DNA of 64,000 nt, from assembly GCA_023853785.1 (NCBI GenBank), contig JAJIRX010000570.1:248001-312000 (forward strand). Reading direction: 5' to 3'. Made by a program: the position numbers and the translations under genes. Below are positions 43,763 to 55,098 of the stretch, piece after piece. Each line of letters starts with the position of its first letter. Positions within the stretch are counted from its first letter, which is position 1. Source of the stretch: Psilocybe azurescens. Its lineage: Eukaryota > Basidiomycota > Agaricomycetes > Agaricales > Agrocybaceae. A model generated the notes under the pieces. That model had not been told where the DNA came from, searched no databases, and saw only the letters and a list, made by a program, of their open reading frames with translations.

Positions 43763-44164
43763 CCTTTTAGAATCTCTTTTGTATCGAGAATGTGTGCATG
43801 GGCATGCGGTGAAATGAGATCGGTCACGGTGTCAGGAAGATGGACGACGTGCAAGCGGCGGATGAGTGGACGAACGGTCTTCTAAATTTTGACCAGAAAG
43901 AGCCAATAAATCTATAGAACGGATAAACTTGAAATCATCATGCAGTTTTTTAGCCCTTTTAAGAAAGAGAATCTCCCTATATGTTGTCTTGAAGTTCATC
44001 TACCCGGATGTTCGAGATAAAACAATAAGGTACATTGTTCAGCATTTCTTGACCGAGACCGGGGAAATGGGATGGGCAAGTAGAAGTATCGAATACGGTA
44101 GTCTCGCCTCATGGAGCAGGAAATAGAGCCACGAAGACTAAGGAAATAAACACATGAAGACAAT

Positions 44165-44479
44165 TTACTTCTTCGTCTTCAACGCCGAAGTAAAGCGCAG
44201 AGGATGGTCTGGGTAAATTTCGCTCAGAGCCATCCAAGGCTTCTTCATCAATTCTTCATTATCTTTAACCGAAAGTGTCCAAAAATAGGGAACCTCTTGT
44301 CCAGCCAGGAACCGTAACAATGGAAATTCGAGAAATTTCGCCATAAAGAAATGGAAAAGAAAGGCGGAAGATAAAGCGGGCATACCACGGGAAGTTCGAA
44401 GCAGAGAGTGCCAAGGTTTTGTTATGGAGAAGTTCAATCGTCCAGCATGATTACAATCCAGGTTGAAAGCATGCAGCAT
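44165..44479 (-). CDS. Hypothetical protein, 104 residues
   Basis: An open frame with a central hydrophobic stretch (LSSAFLFHFFMAKFLEFPLL) and a basic end. No family is recognised, and there is no clear promoter or paralogue. It could be an exon, a remnant or chance. Nothing else is visible between 43.7 and 45.2 kb. Confidence 0.25.
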   Translation of the reverse strand: MLHAFNLDCNHAGRLNFSITKPWHSLLRTSRGMPALSSAFLFHFFMAKFLEFPLLRFLAGQEVPYFWTLSVKDNEELMKKPWMALSEIYPDHPLRFTSALKTKK

Positions 44480-45241
44480 TGCGTATATGTTTCAACCATG
44501 CTATCCAGAAGGATCCATAGAATCACAAAATTATCCACCAGAAGATAAACGGCCCAAAGTCAACATGTGGTCCCGACAAAAAGCCTTGTAAATCTGGTCA
44601 TGCATTCCACGTAGCCGCCGTAGAGGTGTGTATCTTGTCTATTCGATCACATGTAGTTGCTATTCAGCCATAGTTCGAAGATTTGACGAGCAGTCTAGTT
44701 CATGTTCTTCTGAAGACCCTGGCTCTCTGACGACTGATGCGAGGTGATTCAAAGGCCTACAAATAAGCGTTTTTAAGATGTCCCCGGCAAACCCTAGCGA
44801 AGATCGTCAGCACTGAGCAGGTCAAAATGAAGAAGCCTCGCATAATCAAGCTTGTTTAACGTTTAGCGAGTTTATTGAAATGATTTACATAGTAGAAGAT
44901 TGGCGAAAGGATATTGAATGGGCAGAATGATCAGGATTGAAAGAGAATTGAAGGGTTGCAATTACCCACGTTATCCGCGGCAAGCGCCTTAACCAAGCTC
45001 ACAGGGTCGCCGAAACTCTTCTGGTTCTCACCAAGACTCTCCAGAACCCATCGCTTTTCCACTCAAACGGCTATTACTCCAAAGCGGCTATAATCCTTGC
45101 AGCTTCAGGCGCCGAGCTTCATCGACAGCATTCCCCGGGGGAAGGGCCAGAAACTCCACAAGGTTAGCGGTCTAAAACGACACCAAGAAATTGTAATCTA
45201 ATTCCTCCATTGGCATAGAAATTTCAAGACTCGGAAACAGA

Positions 45242-46857
45242 ATGGGTTCTCGCTATAGTAATCGAAAAGACAAACCCCAGGTTCTCAAAGGAAGAGATGT
45301 TCCATCCGTTGCGAAATACATCAAGTCGACTGGTTGTAAGAATGTGATCTTAATGGTGAGTCAATATGTCGGTTGCTTTGTGCTAAAGATCTCGCTTACA
45401 TGCCCTTTCGAAGCTTGGTGCAGGTCGGTATATTCTGGAAACAGAAAAATAATCCGTTGACATTACCACTTCAAGGTGTTAGCACATCTGCAGGGATTCC
45501 CGACTTTAGGTCACCTGAGACTGGTACGCATTCTCGAAAACATCAGATATCACCAATCGCTGTAATTCACCCTTAAATATCACAGGTCTTTACGTGCGTG
45601 GTTCTTTTCCGTGTTCTAGATCTTTAGCTCGATCGATATATACTACTACCATCATATGTATAGTCAAATCTTGCGAGGTTGAATCTACCCCATCCAGAAG
45701 CAGTCTTTGAGATCTCCTTTTTCCGAAAAAATCCAGTCCCATGTACGTCCTCTTTTGTCGATCCTGCCACACATCAATGAGATAACAGATTCTCCGTTTG
45801 TCCCCAGTCTACACACTCGCTCACGAGCTCTATCCTGGAAAATTCCGACCGACCATCACTCACTCGTTCATTCGACTCCTTGCAGAGAAATCCCTGTTGC
45901 ATACCTGCTTCACCCAAAATATCGACACTCTTGAACGCCGTGCAGGTGTTCCGGACGATAAGATAATAGAAGCACATGGGAGTTTTGCTGGACAGCGATG
46001 CATCGATTGCAAAAAGCCCTTCGACGACCAAAAGATGAAGGACCACATCTTTGAAAAGAAAATCGCAAAATGTGAACATTGTGGAGGATATGTGAAGCCC
46101 GACATTGTGTTCTTTGGAGAAGATGTCAGTTTATTCCTTCATTTTACCAGGAATAACTTTGCTAATCGTTTTAACACCCCCAATCCTATTAGCTACCGGA
46201 AAAATTTATACATTCCATACCAAATTTACGCAGCGCAGATCTTCTTATTATAATGGGGACATCATTGACCGTCTATCCATTTGCGTCTTTGGCGCAGAGG
46301 GTCGACGATTCTTGCCCTCGTGTTCTCATCAATCTTGATCATGTTGGCGACATTGGCTCCCGACGCGACGACGTCGCCTTGCTCGGAAAATGTGACGATG
46401 TCGTTAAAGACCTTTGCAAAGAATTAGGTTGGGAAGACGAACTGATCAGACTATGGAACGAGACGGACGAGAGCGTCATATCTGAACCACAAGATACCTC
46501 GGAGCCAAGACCAGCTGAGGCAGCAAAATCGGCGTCATCGACAAGCAACACTGAAGAAGTCAAGAAACCGGATGCGCTCAAAGAAATAGAGAAACAGTTC
46601 GCACGACTTGAACTGGAAGTCGAGGCAGAAGAACCTACGAGTACACCTGATTTAACGACTCAAGGAAAAAAGGAGACGGTAAACCCTCTGATACCCCCAG
46701 TGTATCTACTCCAGAATTGGCGGCTACTGATACATTGGAGGCTACTGTTACTGAGGACACAAAGGCGTCGTCGGATCCTCCTCCACCACCATCTCCGTCT
46801 GGAGCTAAGGATGCTGCGAAAACGGCGTCCACTTCTGGTACTGATAACAAGTTGTAA
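45242..46857 (+). CDS. Sirtuin, class I NAD-dependent deacetylase (Hst2/Sir2-like); one frameshift
   Basis: Seven exons: 45242-45355, a 10-nt exon 45414-45423, 45476-45523, an 8-nt exon 45586-45593, 45664-45742, from 45808 to the donor after FFGED near 46123, and from about 46195 to the end. Joined, they give VILM-LGAGVSTSAGIPDFR, LYSNLARLNLPHPEAVFEIS, TQNIDTLERRAG, the catalytic HGS, zinc cysteines CIDC and CEHC, KPDIVFFGED, MGTSLTVYPF and VLINLD, the complete Rossmann and zinc-binding core. Sirtuins deacetylate histones and other proteins. The C-terminal tail is Ser/Thr/Pro-rich. One A is missing in the run 46666-46671; with it the tail would read to TAA 46855-46857, without it the frame enters an implausible Leu/Arg-rich tail. 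Confidence 0.92.
45414..45423 (+). other. 10-nt microexon with the sirtuin GAG motif
   Basis: CTTGGTGCAG sits between AG and GTCGGT and supplies LGAG of the NAD-binding GAGVS motif. Phase works with both neighbours (exon 1 ends in phase 0, exon 3 begins GT GTT AGC). Confidence 0.8.
45586..45593 (+). other. 8-nt microexon of the sirtuin
   Basis: GTCTTTAC lies between ATCACAG and GTGCGT. It completes ETG-LY-SNLAR, a strictly conserved sirtuin segment. Skipping it would shift the frame. Confidence 0.75.
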
Positions 46858-46959
46858 GCTCTTGGTGTTTAGCATGTACTTGGCGTTACGACCAGATCTG
46901 GAAGGAAAGAAGTGGCCGACTATGGAATTTAATGTACTTACTTGTAACTCATAGAATAC

Positions 46960-47690
46960 TCAGATTTCAAAAAGCAGAGAAAGTAAGAGAGAATGAAGAA
47001 AAGAAAGATATGTTCGCCTCACATACTACTCTGCAAATCCGGCACTGGCCTGGCAGCGGAAGGAGTCCCCACAGAGGCAGCGTAATAAAGACATAGTAAC
47101 CACTCTACGCTTGAGTCGATTTTGCCACGTTCAATGATTGCACAATCCACTACGGAAGACAAGCGAAAAGAATCATTGATGACCTTTTCTCCCTGGATTC
47201 ACCGAAACGAATACAGAAAGAAAATGTCACCTATCCGATGCCAATGCCCCCGATCATAGATGTGTATCACTCCATCGAATCCCACCCTGAGATAAAGGTG
47301 CCAGTCGTGGCGTCTCAGGATGAGGAGATGGCGGTGGCAAGCACGCAATATTGGGCATTCGACACCATGCAATACTTCGGAATCGTCAAGAAGAGCTGCT
47401 AGCACTGATCCTGGAGATGTTTACGACTGCGTCGGGTTAGAGCTGTATAAAAAAAAATCGGATTATGACTACACTTTGGCTATGGCTCGCGAAGAGGGAA
47501 AGGAAAACGATCTTAAAGAGGCCCAAGGAGAACAAACGAAAAATGAAGAAGATAATCGGCGACCTTCCAGGCTGCGGAAGCCACAACAAAACATGTCCAC
47601 AGTGATTGTCGAAAGTGATGGAGAGGATGAAGTGAGGGGACCTTGCTGGCGGACGGAGGGGAAAATAAAATTCTTCTTTTGAGCGAAAGT
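46960..47690 (+). CDS. Possible hypothetical gene, acidic C-terminus
   Basis: Plus-strand frames at 47200-47400 (PPIIDVYHSIESHPEIKV, VASQDEEMAVASTQYW) and 47320-47682 (DYDYTLAMAREEGKENDL, RRPSRLRKPQQ, VIVESDGEDEV) look coding in style but lie in different phases. No family is recognised and splice sites could not be settled. It lies between the sirtuin and the convergent FYR gene. Confidence 0.3.
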
Positions 47691-47820
47691 TGTCCAGAAG
47701 TTTATGTAATCAATGATTAATGCGACAAAGCAGGGAGGAAGAAAATGCGTGGAGAGGTTGAATTGGAGAGAAAGAATAAACGTGCCGTCGAGAAACTTCG
47801 GTCATGGTTCGGTCGTGGTA

Positions 47821-50800
47821 TTAGCTAGACGTGACGGAGGGATTCGGTGCACCGCCCGCTGTAGTTGATACGCCTGGTGCTGGATATGCGTTCATGATCC
47901 CTGCGAATGTAGTTGGCATCGTACCGTCGGCACCGACAGCAGAGAATCCTCCGTCGGCACCATTCACTGAAATTTGTGGTTGCTGTGGATGTCGAAGAAA
48001 TTGTTGCTGAAATTGTTGCTGGGCCAGAAGTTGAGCTTGCTGCTGCTGCTGCTGCTGCTGCTGTTGCTGATTACCACGTGCAGCCGCCCGAGTACTCCGA
48101 CCAGACGCAGAAGACGTGGTAGCAGATGGTCCCGCAGTCGCATTACTTCTCGTCGGCCGCTTCTCAGCTTGCACCGGCTGATATTCATGAATATTCAAAA
48201 TTCCGGAAACACCCCCGACGTCGATCTGGCCTGGCACCTGTTGAGATGGAGCGCCTTGTTGTGGTAGCTGTTGTGGTTGTTGTGGTTGTTGTGATTGTGG
48301 TTGTGGTTGCTGCTGCTGGGGCGTCTGCGATAATGAAGCGACTCCCGAAGGTCCAGCACCCCCTGCTCCTGTTGCTGCTGCTGCTGCTGAGCGGCAAGTT
48401 TCTGAGCCCTCTGTGCCTCAGCCTGGGCAATGATGTGCTGCGGATAATGCGACATTCCCCTTGGAATATTCGGATCCGTCGAAACGTCTCTCTTGGGGTA
48501 GTATGCGCCAATAGGCATCGACGCGTCGTACTCTTCTGGTAGCGCTGGAATAACAGCGGCATGTCGTCCACCAAGGGGTCTGCAATTTAACATGGTTAGC
48601 CTGCAGTACACTAAAAAGGTGCAAGATATTTATTCGCACGTACCCTCCTTCGACGAAATTTTGCCACACATAATCACGCAGACGATCGGCATTGGGAAGC
48701 TCTTGGATAAGGTGCTTAATAGTGTTTTGGCCAAGGCCAAAGAAGTCAGGGCCGGACACCGAGTTTGAATGCTGACGATTACGGATGGCGTTGGCTTGTT
48801 TCACGATATTCGACCAAGCACCTGTAGCGGTACCTGCTATGATGGGTTTATCCGGCCTGTCCGAAGGAATGATCTGGAATTTGGGACCGTCGCCGCCATC
48901 CAGAATCGTGCAGTGGTACACCACTTCAATTGTAGGATCAACAGTTGAAAGATATCGCCTAACAAAGAAATCGAAAATATGACGACAATCAGTTGTCTAT
49001 CCTCATCGTATGACATCGTGGGAATAAGTACTTACCGGGTCACTTCATACCCTACAGGAAAAATATATCGCTCTGTGTGGAAATGCTCGCGCATACATAC
49101 ATCACCCAGACTAATGACAGTCATAATGCCAACATTAAGAGGAAGCATCGGCTTGCCCTTTTTGTCACGCGGCACCATCGGAATGCTGAAGCTCTTAGTC
49201 GTAACCGTATGCGATTTGAGACGCTTCGCTTTCACCGTCTTCTGCGGCTCCGGCGGTGGGCGCTGCTGAGCAGGGGCGGGGAAGTTCGCAGGCGGAGGAG
49301 CGTACATAGCGTTCGGGCCTGGAGCCATTGGTGCAGCAAGATAATAGTAAGGGTTATAAGCCATCGGATACGAAGGACTGTTCGGGGTGACGGGCGTGCC
49401 GGGTGGATAGAAGACCGGATAGGGCATCATCATGGGATGTCCTGTCGGCGAGGCGGAGGTACCGCCTGCTCGTGGTAGCAGGTTTGTGCTCAAGCTGAGA
49501 TAAGGGTTGTTACTGAGGCTCGAGGTGGGGGTGGGGGTGGCGCTGGTAGGGGTAGCAGTCGAGCTGCTTGCAGTGGCATTGGTGTTGTTCGGAGTGGTCG
49601 CAGCGGTATTCACGCTCGGAGGTTTGGTTGCAGGAGCGTTATGCCCATTAGCGTTCTTGGAAGTAGATTGACCGCCGTTATTGACGTCAGAGAATAGACT
49701 TGGATCCAGATTTGGGTCCATATTCGAGCCTGGCCCGGGTTTTGTAGCTTGATTGGCAGCAGCAGCAGCATTTTGGGCCGCGACTGCTGCTTCTGCTACC
49801 TTTAGAATGCTCTCCATAGATGGAGCGTGTTGCATATGCGGTTGTGCATTAACCGACGGTGTTGGTGTGTCTTTTGAAGAGTGCGTTGCTGTTGGGCCAA
49901 GTGCATGCGCCAACGTGGATGAAGGCGTACTAGTTGATGCGGCAGAATTGGTCACCGACGACTACTCATATAGATCAGTGGTATTTCTAGATAACGCTGG
50001 AGTGGTATCTTACAGGTATTGAACCTCGTCCTGCAGATTGTGAAGCCGCGACAGCTTCAGCTTCAGCAGTGGCAGCTGCAACCGCTGCAATAACAGTGCC
50101 GTCATTTCTACCACTGCGAGTCTGTCGCGTAGACCTTGTTTCTCGTCTGGGCGAAGTAGCAGTTGTGTCGCGCTGTGGATGTGCGGATGCCTGGCCATTG
50201 TGACCTAGTCGTTGGAGACAAATTTGAACGGATAAATCTCTGAAGTAGCTATCACACGCACTTTGGCCATTTTGCATTACAACATCTCCGTCGCGATTTT
50301 GCTCCCGTATTGTTGGTGACGAAGAGCTTGCGGCTTGGTTTGTTACAGGGATCTGATCGCTATACACGTTTGACTGAGAAACAATGGGTGAGCTTTGATG
50401 TGGCAGTAGCCAGATGCTAAACTTTGTTTTTGACAAACCTTTCTCGCTTCCGCTGCACTCTCTTCTTCACGTCTCTGAGATTGCATCCCGCTCGTCCTCG
50501 ATGGTGAAAGTGTATTTTGGCCGTTATCTGTATCATGCTCGACAAATATTTGTTGGCGAATATGCAGGAAGGACTTACGCGCTTTTGGATCGATTGCAGA
50601 CGCGCTTGCGCTTGAAATGCCAGGCATCAATGAACCTTGGCCGAACGAAGCGTTAGCGAGATTAATTTGAGACGTTTGTTCTAGCTCTTTGATCTTCCCG
50701 AGCAAATAACTGTCAAAGAAATCGAAAGTGTCAGATTGAGCATGGACACGACATGCATATAGAAGATAGACGGAACGTACTCTCTTTCCTCGCGCATTCG

Positions 50801-51028
50801 TACATTGCGTTCTCCAGAGCCATTCGTTCCTGAGTTACCCTCCTACAATTCGGTATGAGTACCCTTGCATGCTCTGGCGTCTTACTTGCAGTCATCAAGT
50901 TTCTCATAAGCAACTTACCTCCTCAAGTTGATCAAAACGACGTTTTAAGCTTCTATATTTTTCTACCACCTCCTGCTGTGATTCCTTTCCCCCGACGATA
51001 CAGGAACGCCGTTTGGTGGAGGCGACAT
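47821..51028 (-). CDS. FYRN/FYRC-domain nuclear protein; two frameshifts
   Basis: Starts MSPPPNGVPVSSG at 51028. A coiled coil follows over several exons (VVEKYRSLKRRFDQLEE, ERMALENAMYECA, YLLGKIKELEQ), then a long Ser/Thr/Ala/Pro-rich region. The FYRN (LNVGIMTVISLGDV, RYIFPVGYEVTR/RYLSTVD) and FYRC (FQIIPSDRPDKPIIAGTATG, GPDFFGLGQNTIKHLIQELP) domains lie at about 49170-48660. The tail has Gln-rich blocks, including a CAG repeat at 48031-48066. FYR domains occur in TBRG1- and trithorax-type chromatin proteins; the coiled coil plus FYR layout resembles TBRG1. Single bases are missing in C runs at 50989-50993 and 48359-48363; both restore clear coding sense if added. Confidence 0.85.
48031..48066. 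repeat. CAG/CTG microsatellite (polyQ)
   Basis: An uninterrupted tgctgctg run encodes about eleven Gln in the FYR protein tail. Another Gln-rich stretch lies at 48250-48320 and 48368-48395. Confidence 0.9.
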
Positions 51029-53046
51029 TATGGCATCTTTCTCTGCTGAAGGACCCATAGTACTTGGGGACAAGTGGGGCCTTTCTGTATATGCTGGCGA
51101 GGCAGATGGTGGTAAGGGAAAGAAAAGCGGAGGAGTTGGCGAAACGGTAGATATAATTCGTCAAAACCAAGAAGTCGGGGCAAATCACACAAGGTACAGA
51201 GCCAAATTTTGCCAAACAACACAAATACAACGCCATCGATTACAAATAAAGCTAGACAATACCTCATGAAGCTCTTAAAATGTCACGGATACCAAACGGA
51301 TACCTTCGGGTATTCTTCAAAGCCTTATACAGCCAATCACGAGTATATTAGCCCCCTCAAAGTCAGAAGGAGAGCGAATTTGTACGGAGGAAGCTACATC
51401 ACGAGGCTGTTGCCAAACAACTGCCGTCAAGCGCATGCCGTCTAAAAGCGATGTTTGAATGTGAACCGTTTCCCGACTCCGAACACGGACATCCAGCTGT
51501 TTCCGATTCTTTCAAGTTCTTTTGATACATTTGCCAAAAATTCACTTCAGTACTAACTTCAGTAACATCTACCATAACATATATTTAAGCTAGCCCAAAC
51601 ACCCCCATAACCCATATCTTTGAGCCGCCACCAGACCAGTACCAAAATCTACACCAAAATTAGCCTCCTAGTTCCCATGACCCATAACTTGCCATAATCC
51701 ATAGCCCGGGTCATCCACCGAGAGGATTATGTGTAATGATTAACGTATTGCAACGTCTTTTGAGACCCACCTCGATGTTCTCAAGGGGCAGACCTTACAG
51801 TTCCATGACAGGATGTCAGTGATGCCAGGCTCTATTATCAGCTCTCCGTTTACAAGAAGCTGGCACTGACCGATAAGGCTGGATCCTTGGGTAAGTTCTG
51901 ACTAAATCTTGAGGTTTGTGAGATCAAGTCATAGGTTCGAAAAATCTGCCCTCCATGGGGAACGTTTGGCCACGTTTCTTTCCAAGAATTCGGCACCTCT
52001 GTGGCTTGGTGGAGACGACAATTCATATCCGGTGAGCGCGTCTATGTATATCTTCTTGGCCAGGGCGTCTTTTGGGACATCCCGTTTGATACAGGGGCAT
52101 TGTGTGGATCTGTGTGAACATTGTGTAGAATCCGGTGCGATGCCCGCTCATTCAAAACAATCTCCAACAACCTTCTGATCCAGAGGGAGCCTTCAACAGT
52201 AACTTGGTTACTACAAACTAGTAGGGCTCGAGCTCCAACGGTTTTGTTTTCGTTCCAAGTTTTTTTTTTTCAAAATTAAACGGAAATGGAAACATTACTA
52301 ACAAACATTCTAAAAACCGTCCCTTTGAACCGCTTGTAAACGGCGAAACGGTAAACAAATGAAACAGTTGGATCGCTAGTTATAAGTAATGTAATTATGA
52401 TATATAGACTCACTCAGCTGTAAGGACATTTGCATGTGATGGTACCATATGATACCCAGGGAAATTCTGATCGAAACAAAAGCACACCGGAGTCTCGGCA
52501 TACCGTTCTCAGAACAGGTGCACGCCCAATCATATTTGCGGAATCCTGAGATAAATCAGTGGCGATTAGCATTCATCAAAGGAGCTTCAGCAATAAGAAT
52601 ATATCAAAGGATATATAGGTCCGAATGTCAGAAACGAAGTTCTTTTCACATTGATGACAGATGAATCTTATCGGGTTTTAAGAGCCCATACAAGGGACTA
52701 TACTTACCTGTGCGAGTTAAATGCTACAGTCCTGTCGAGTTAAAAAGAAATGCCACATTTAGATGCGGATTCGGGATATTTGAAGGTCTGGGTGGCGTTA
52801 TAATAAGAACTTGGATACTTAGCACCCAAGATATCTCATTAGAAAGTGAGCCATTGAACACGAACAAATATTCTATACCGCACTCTTTGTAACCTGGTGT
52901 CCCCTAAGGAATATCAGGGAACTGTGCAGGTGGAATTGATACAGCCAACCTATCAGCATTAAAAACCCTCTTTCCTTATTTAAAGAATCTAACATTTTAG
53001 AAAATCTATTTGCAGTCGGAATATTCCCAGCTATAGTCAGATGTGA
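51029..53046. other. Gene-poor interval
   Basis: No conserved coding frame in 2 kb. One MITE-like inverted-repeat element is seen at 52223-52375. Confidence 0.5.
52223..52375. repeat. Possible 153-bp MITE flanked by CTAGT
   Basis: The pentanucleotide CTAGT occurs directly at both sides (52218-52222 and 52376-52380). Inside, the left end CGAGCTCCAACGGTTT resembles the reverse complement of the right end, CGATCCAACTGTTTC. It is AT-rich with an 11-base T run. The termini are imperfect, so this is tentative. Confidence 0.35.
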
Positions 53047-54291
53047 TCATGGCTCAACTTCTAACCACTTCCTCAAGAAATCTTTCACATCGTCAAACCT
53101 CCATGCCCACAATTCTCCCGCATCTGCCTCATAGTCAAAGGAATGCTCCTGGCCTTCAAACTCTACGAGCTCAACAAAGACCCCTGCAGCCTGCAAGAGG
53201 TCTCTCATGTGCCGTGATTCGCCAATGGGAACGGCAGTGTCGGCGGTCCCATGAAGCAGCATCGTTGCCGGCCACTGACATCCCTGGTTCCCATTAGCAG
53301 TAGATAGCTCCAGTTGGGGAAAGATATGACGGTGCGAGTCTGGTATGAGATTTTTGTAAATGACCTCGACACTCGTGTCGGTACTATTGATATACATCGC
53401 AGCGCGAAGGGAATCGCTCACGCTCGGCTCGTGCATTCCCGTGTAATAATCGAGGAAAACACCTAGCTGTAGGTATAGCCGTGCGAGGAGCATGCGCTTG
53501 TTGGCGGGGTATCCGGGGATATGGTATGTCTGCGGATGGTAGGCTAAGTGTGACTCTGATAGAGATGCGAGAGGCCCGTTCAGAAAAGGGTGTATGAATT
53601 CTGAGAAGTCGTTTGGGTCGAGTAGCTCACGGCCACGGAAGAAAGGCGCCTCCTTTGGCGTGAGGTAATGAGGAGTCTTCGGTATATGTTAGTCTTTGAT
53701 CTAGCAAATATAATTGTTCAACTTACGAAGAAATTTCCTCCCATACCGTACATGCTGACAACAGCTTTAGGCTTTGGCGAACAGTGTGTTGCGGCTAGAT
53801 AAGCGCACAATCCTCCAGCGCTGGATCCTGAGACGGCTATCTTATCCATGTTGATTTTGAATCTGTATGGATGACCTGATAACTCTGTCTCAGAGAGAAA
53901 ACCAAAAGATCTTGAATATCCTGTACTATATCGTGCCCTGTAGCAGGGGGTAGGAGTTGGTAATCTGCAGAGATGAACGCATATCCAAGCGACATAACGC
54001 GTCCTTGTAAGAAAAGCGAGAGACACAGAATTAGCCCCTATCTTTACGTTAGTTCACATTTATCAGGTGGGACCACTAACGGTACAACCAAGTGGGAAAC
54101 CAACTTTCCCTATTGCCGACTGCTAAGCCTCCTCCATGAAAGTAAATGACGGCAGGAATGGATAATGAACCAGTGGTTGGATCGGTAGCATTTATGTTTT
54201 GAGGTGGAAAGTAGACATCGAATGACACAGGCGTTGATTTCTCGAGTCTCTTGTAATGTAGAGTCCTTCTTTGACCTTGTTGGACGTTCAT
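53047..54291 (-). CDS. Alpha/beta hydrolase (esterase/lipase, HSL-type); one frameshift
   Basis: Starts MNVQQGQRRTLHYKRLE at 54291. It has the oxyanion motif YFHGGGLAVGN, then after an intron RVMSLGYAFISADYQLLPPA, the nucleophile SGSSAGGLCAYLAA, the catalytic Asp in HGTADTAVP and His in GQEHSFDYEA near the C-terminus. HGGG plus GxSAGG is diagnostic of the hormone-sensitive lipase group, which hydrolyses short acyl esters or aryl esters. No signal peptide, so probably cytosolic. One A is missing in AAAA at 53904-53907 (DLFGFLSETELS is broken between two conserved parts). Three exons. The stop is at 53047. Confidence 0.87.
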
Positions 54292-54476
54292 TGATTAAAG
54301 ATACTACCGATAGCCTTGAATATATTAGAAATGTGCAAGCACGACTATGTCGACCATTTGTTGATCTTGGAAGGTTGCTCGACAAGCTCTTATTACACCC
54401 ACGAGTTGTTGACAGTACAATGACAGTAAGCAGGGTTAGATTGCCACACGGTACAATCTTTCTGGAAAATTATCTG

Positions 54477-54983
54477 TTAATTAGAGTTGTTGTTAGACCC
54501 AAATGCAATGTCCTTGGAGATAGTGGGGGCACCTACGAAGTTGACGGTGGACGTAGTCAACAGGTTTGAAAGGTCGCCGAAAGGACATCTGATCGGACAG
54601 ACAATCAAACAATCGGGACTTTCCGAAATATAATTCATCCGACCAAGTCCGACCATCGACGATAGGTGTAGGTTGCTCAGAACAATCTGCATTGCATCCA
54701 CCAAAGTACGCGAAGTAACCTCCTTGAACAGACGAACTACATCAATTATTTGTTTAATTCCTCTTCTCCCGATTCTCGTTTGTAACGTGGTAAAAATCTC
54801 CTTTTCCCATTTGGCTTGACATGACTCTTTGTCTATCGACGTCTCAATTTGCATCCCGCAGCGAATAGGACCTCTCAAGAGTAGATTGGCCTGGTGATGT
54901 ACGCGTATACATGCGGACACGTAATCCTCTTGAGAGTACTCGTCATCCAAGACGTGAATCTTTTCTGGCCTATTTAAGTCCAT
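54477..54983 (-). CDS. Hypothetical protein, 168 residues, divergent from ABCC copy 2
   Basis: From MDLNRPEKIHVLDDEYSQED the frame is open for 168 codons, with helical content and three or four cysteines. No family is recognised. The open frame extends further upstream to 55184, but there it runs antisense to exon 1 of the transporter, so I place the start at 54983. The gene would share a 115-bp promoter with the transporter. It may instead be a chance frame. Confidence 0.35.
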   Translation of the reverse strand: MDLNRPEKIHVLDDEYSQEDYVSACIRVHHQANLLLRGPIRCGMQIETSIDKESCQAKWEKEIFTTLQTRIGRRGIKQIIDVVRLFKEVTSRTLVDAMQIVLSNLHLSSMVGLGRMNYISESPDCLIVCPIRCPFGDLSNLLTTSTVNFVGAPTISKDIAFGSNNNSN

Positions 54984-55098
54984 GGTTCGAAGCCAGCCGG
55001 GATTCTCGCAACCGACTTCCGATATCTTTCTCTTCTCTACACTCTCACAACCATCGCGAGGCTTATACGAACCAACTTCGTTTCGTATTCTCGGAGCT

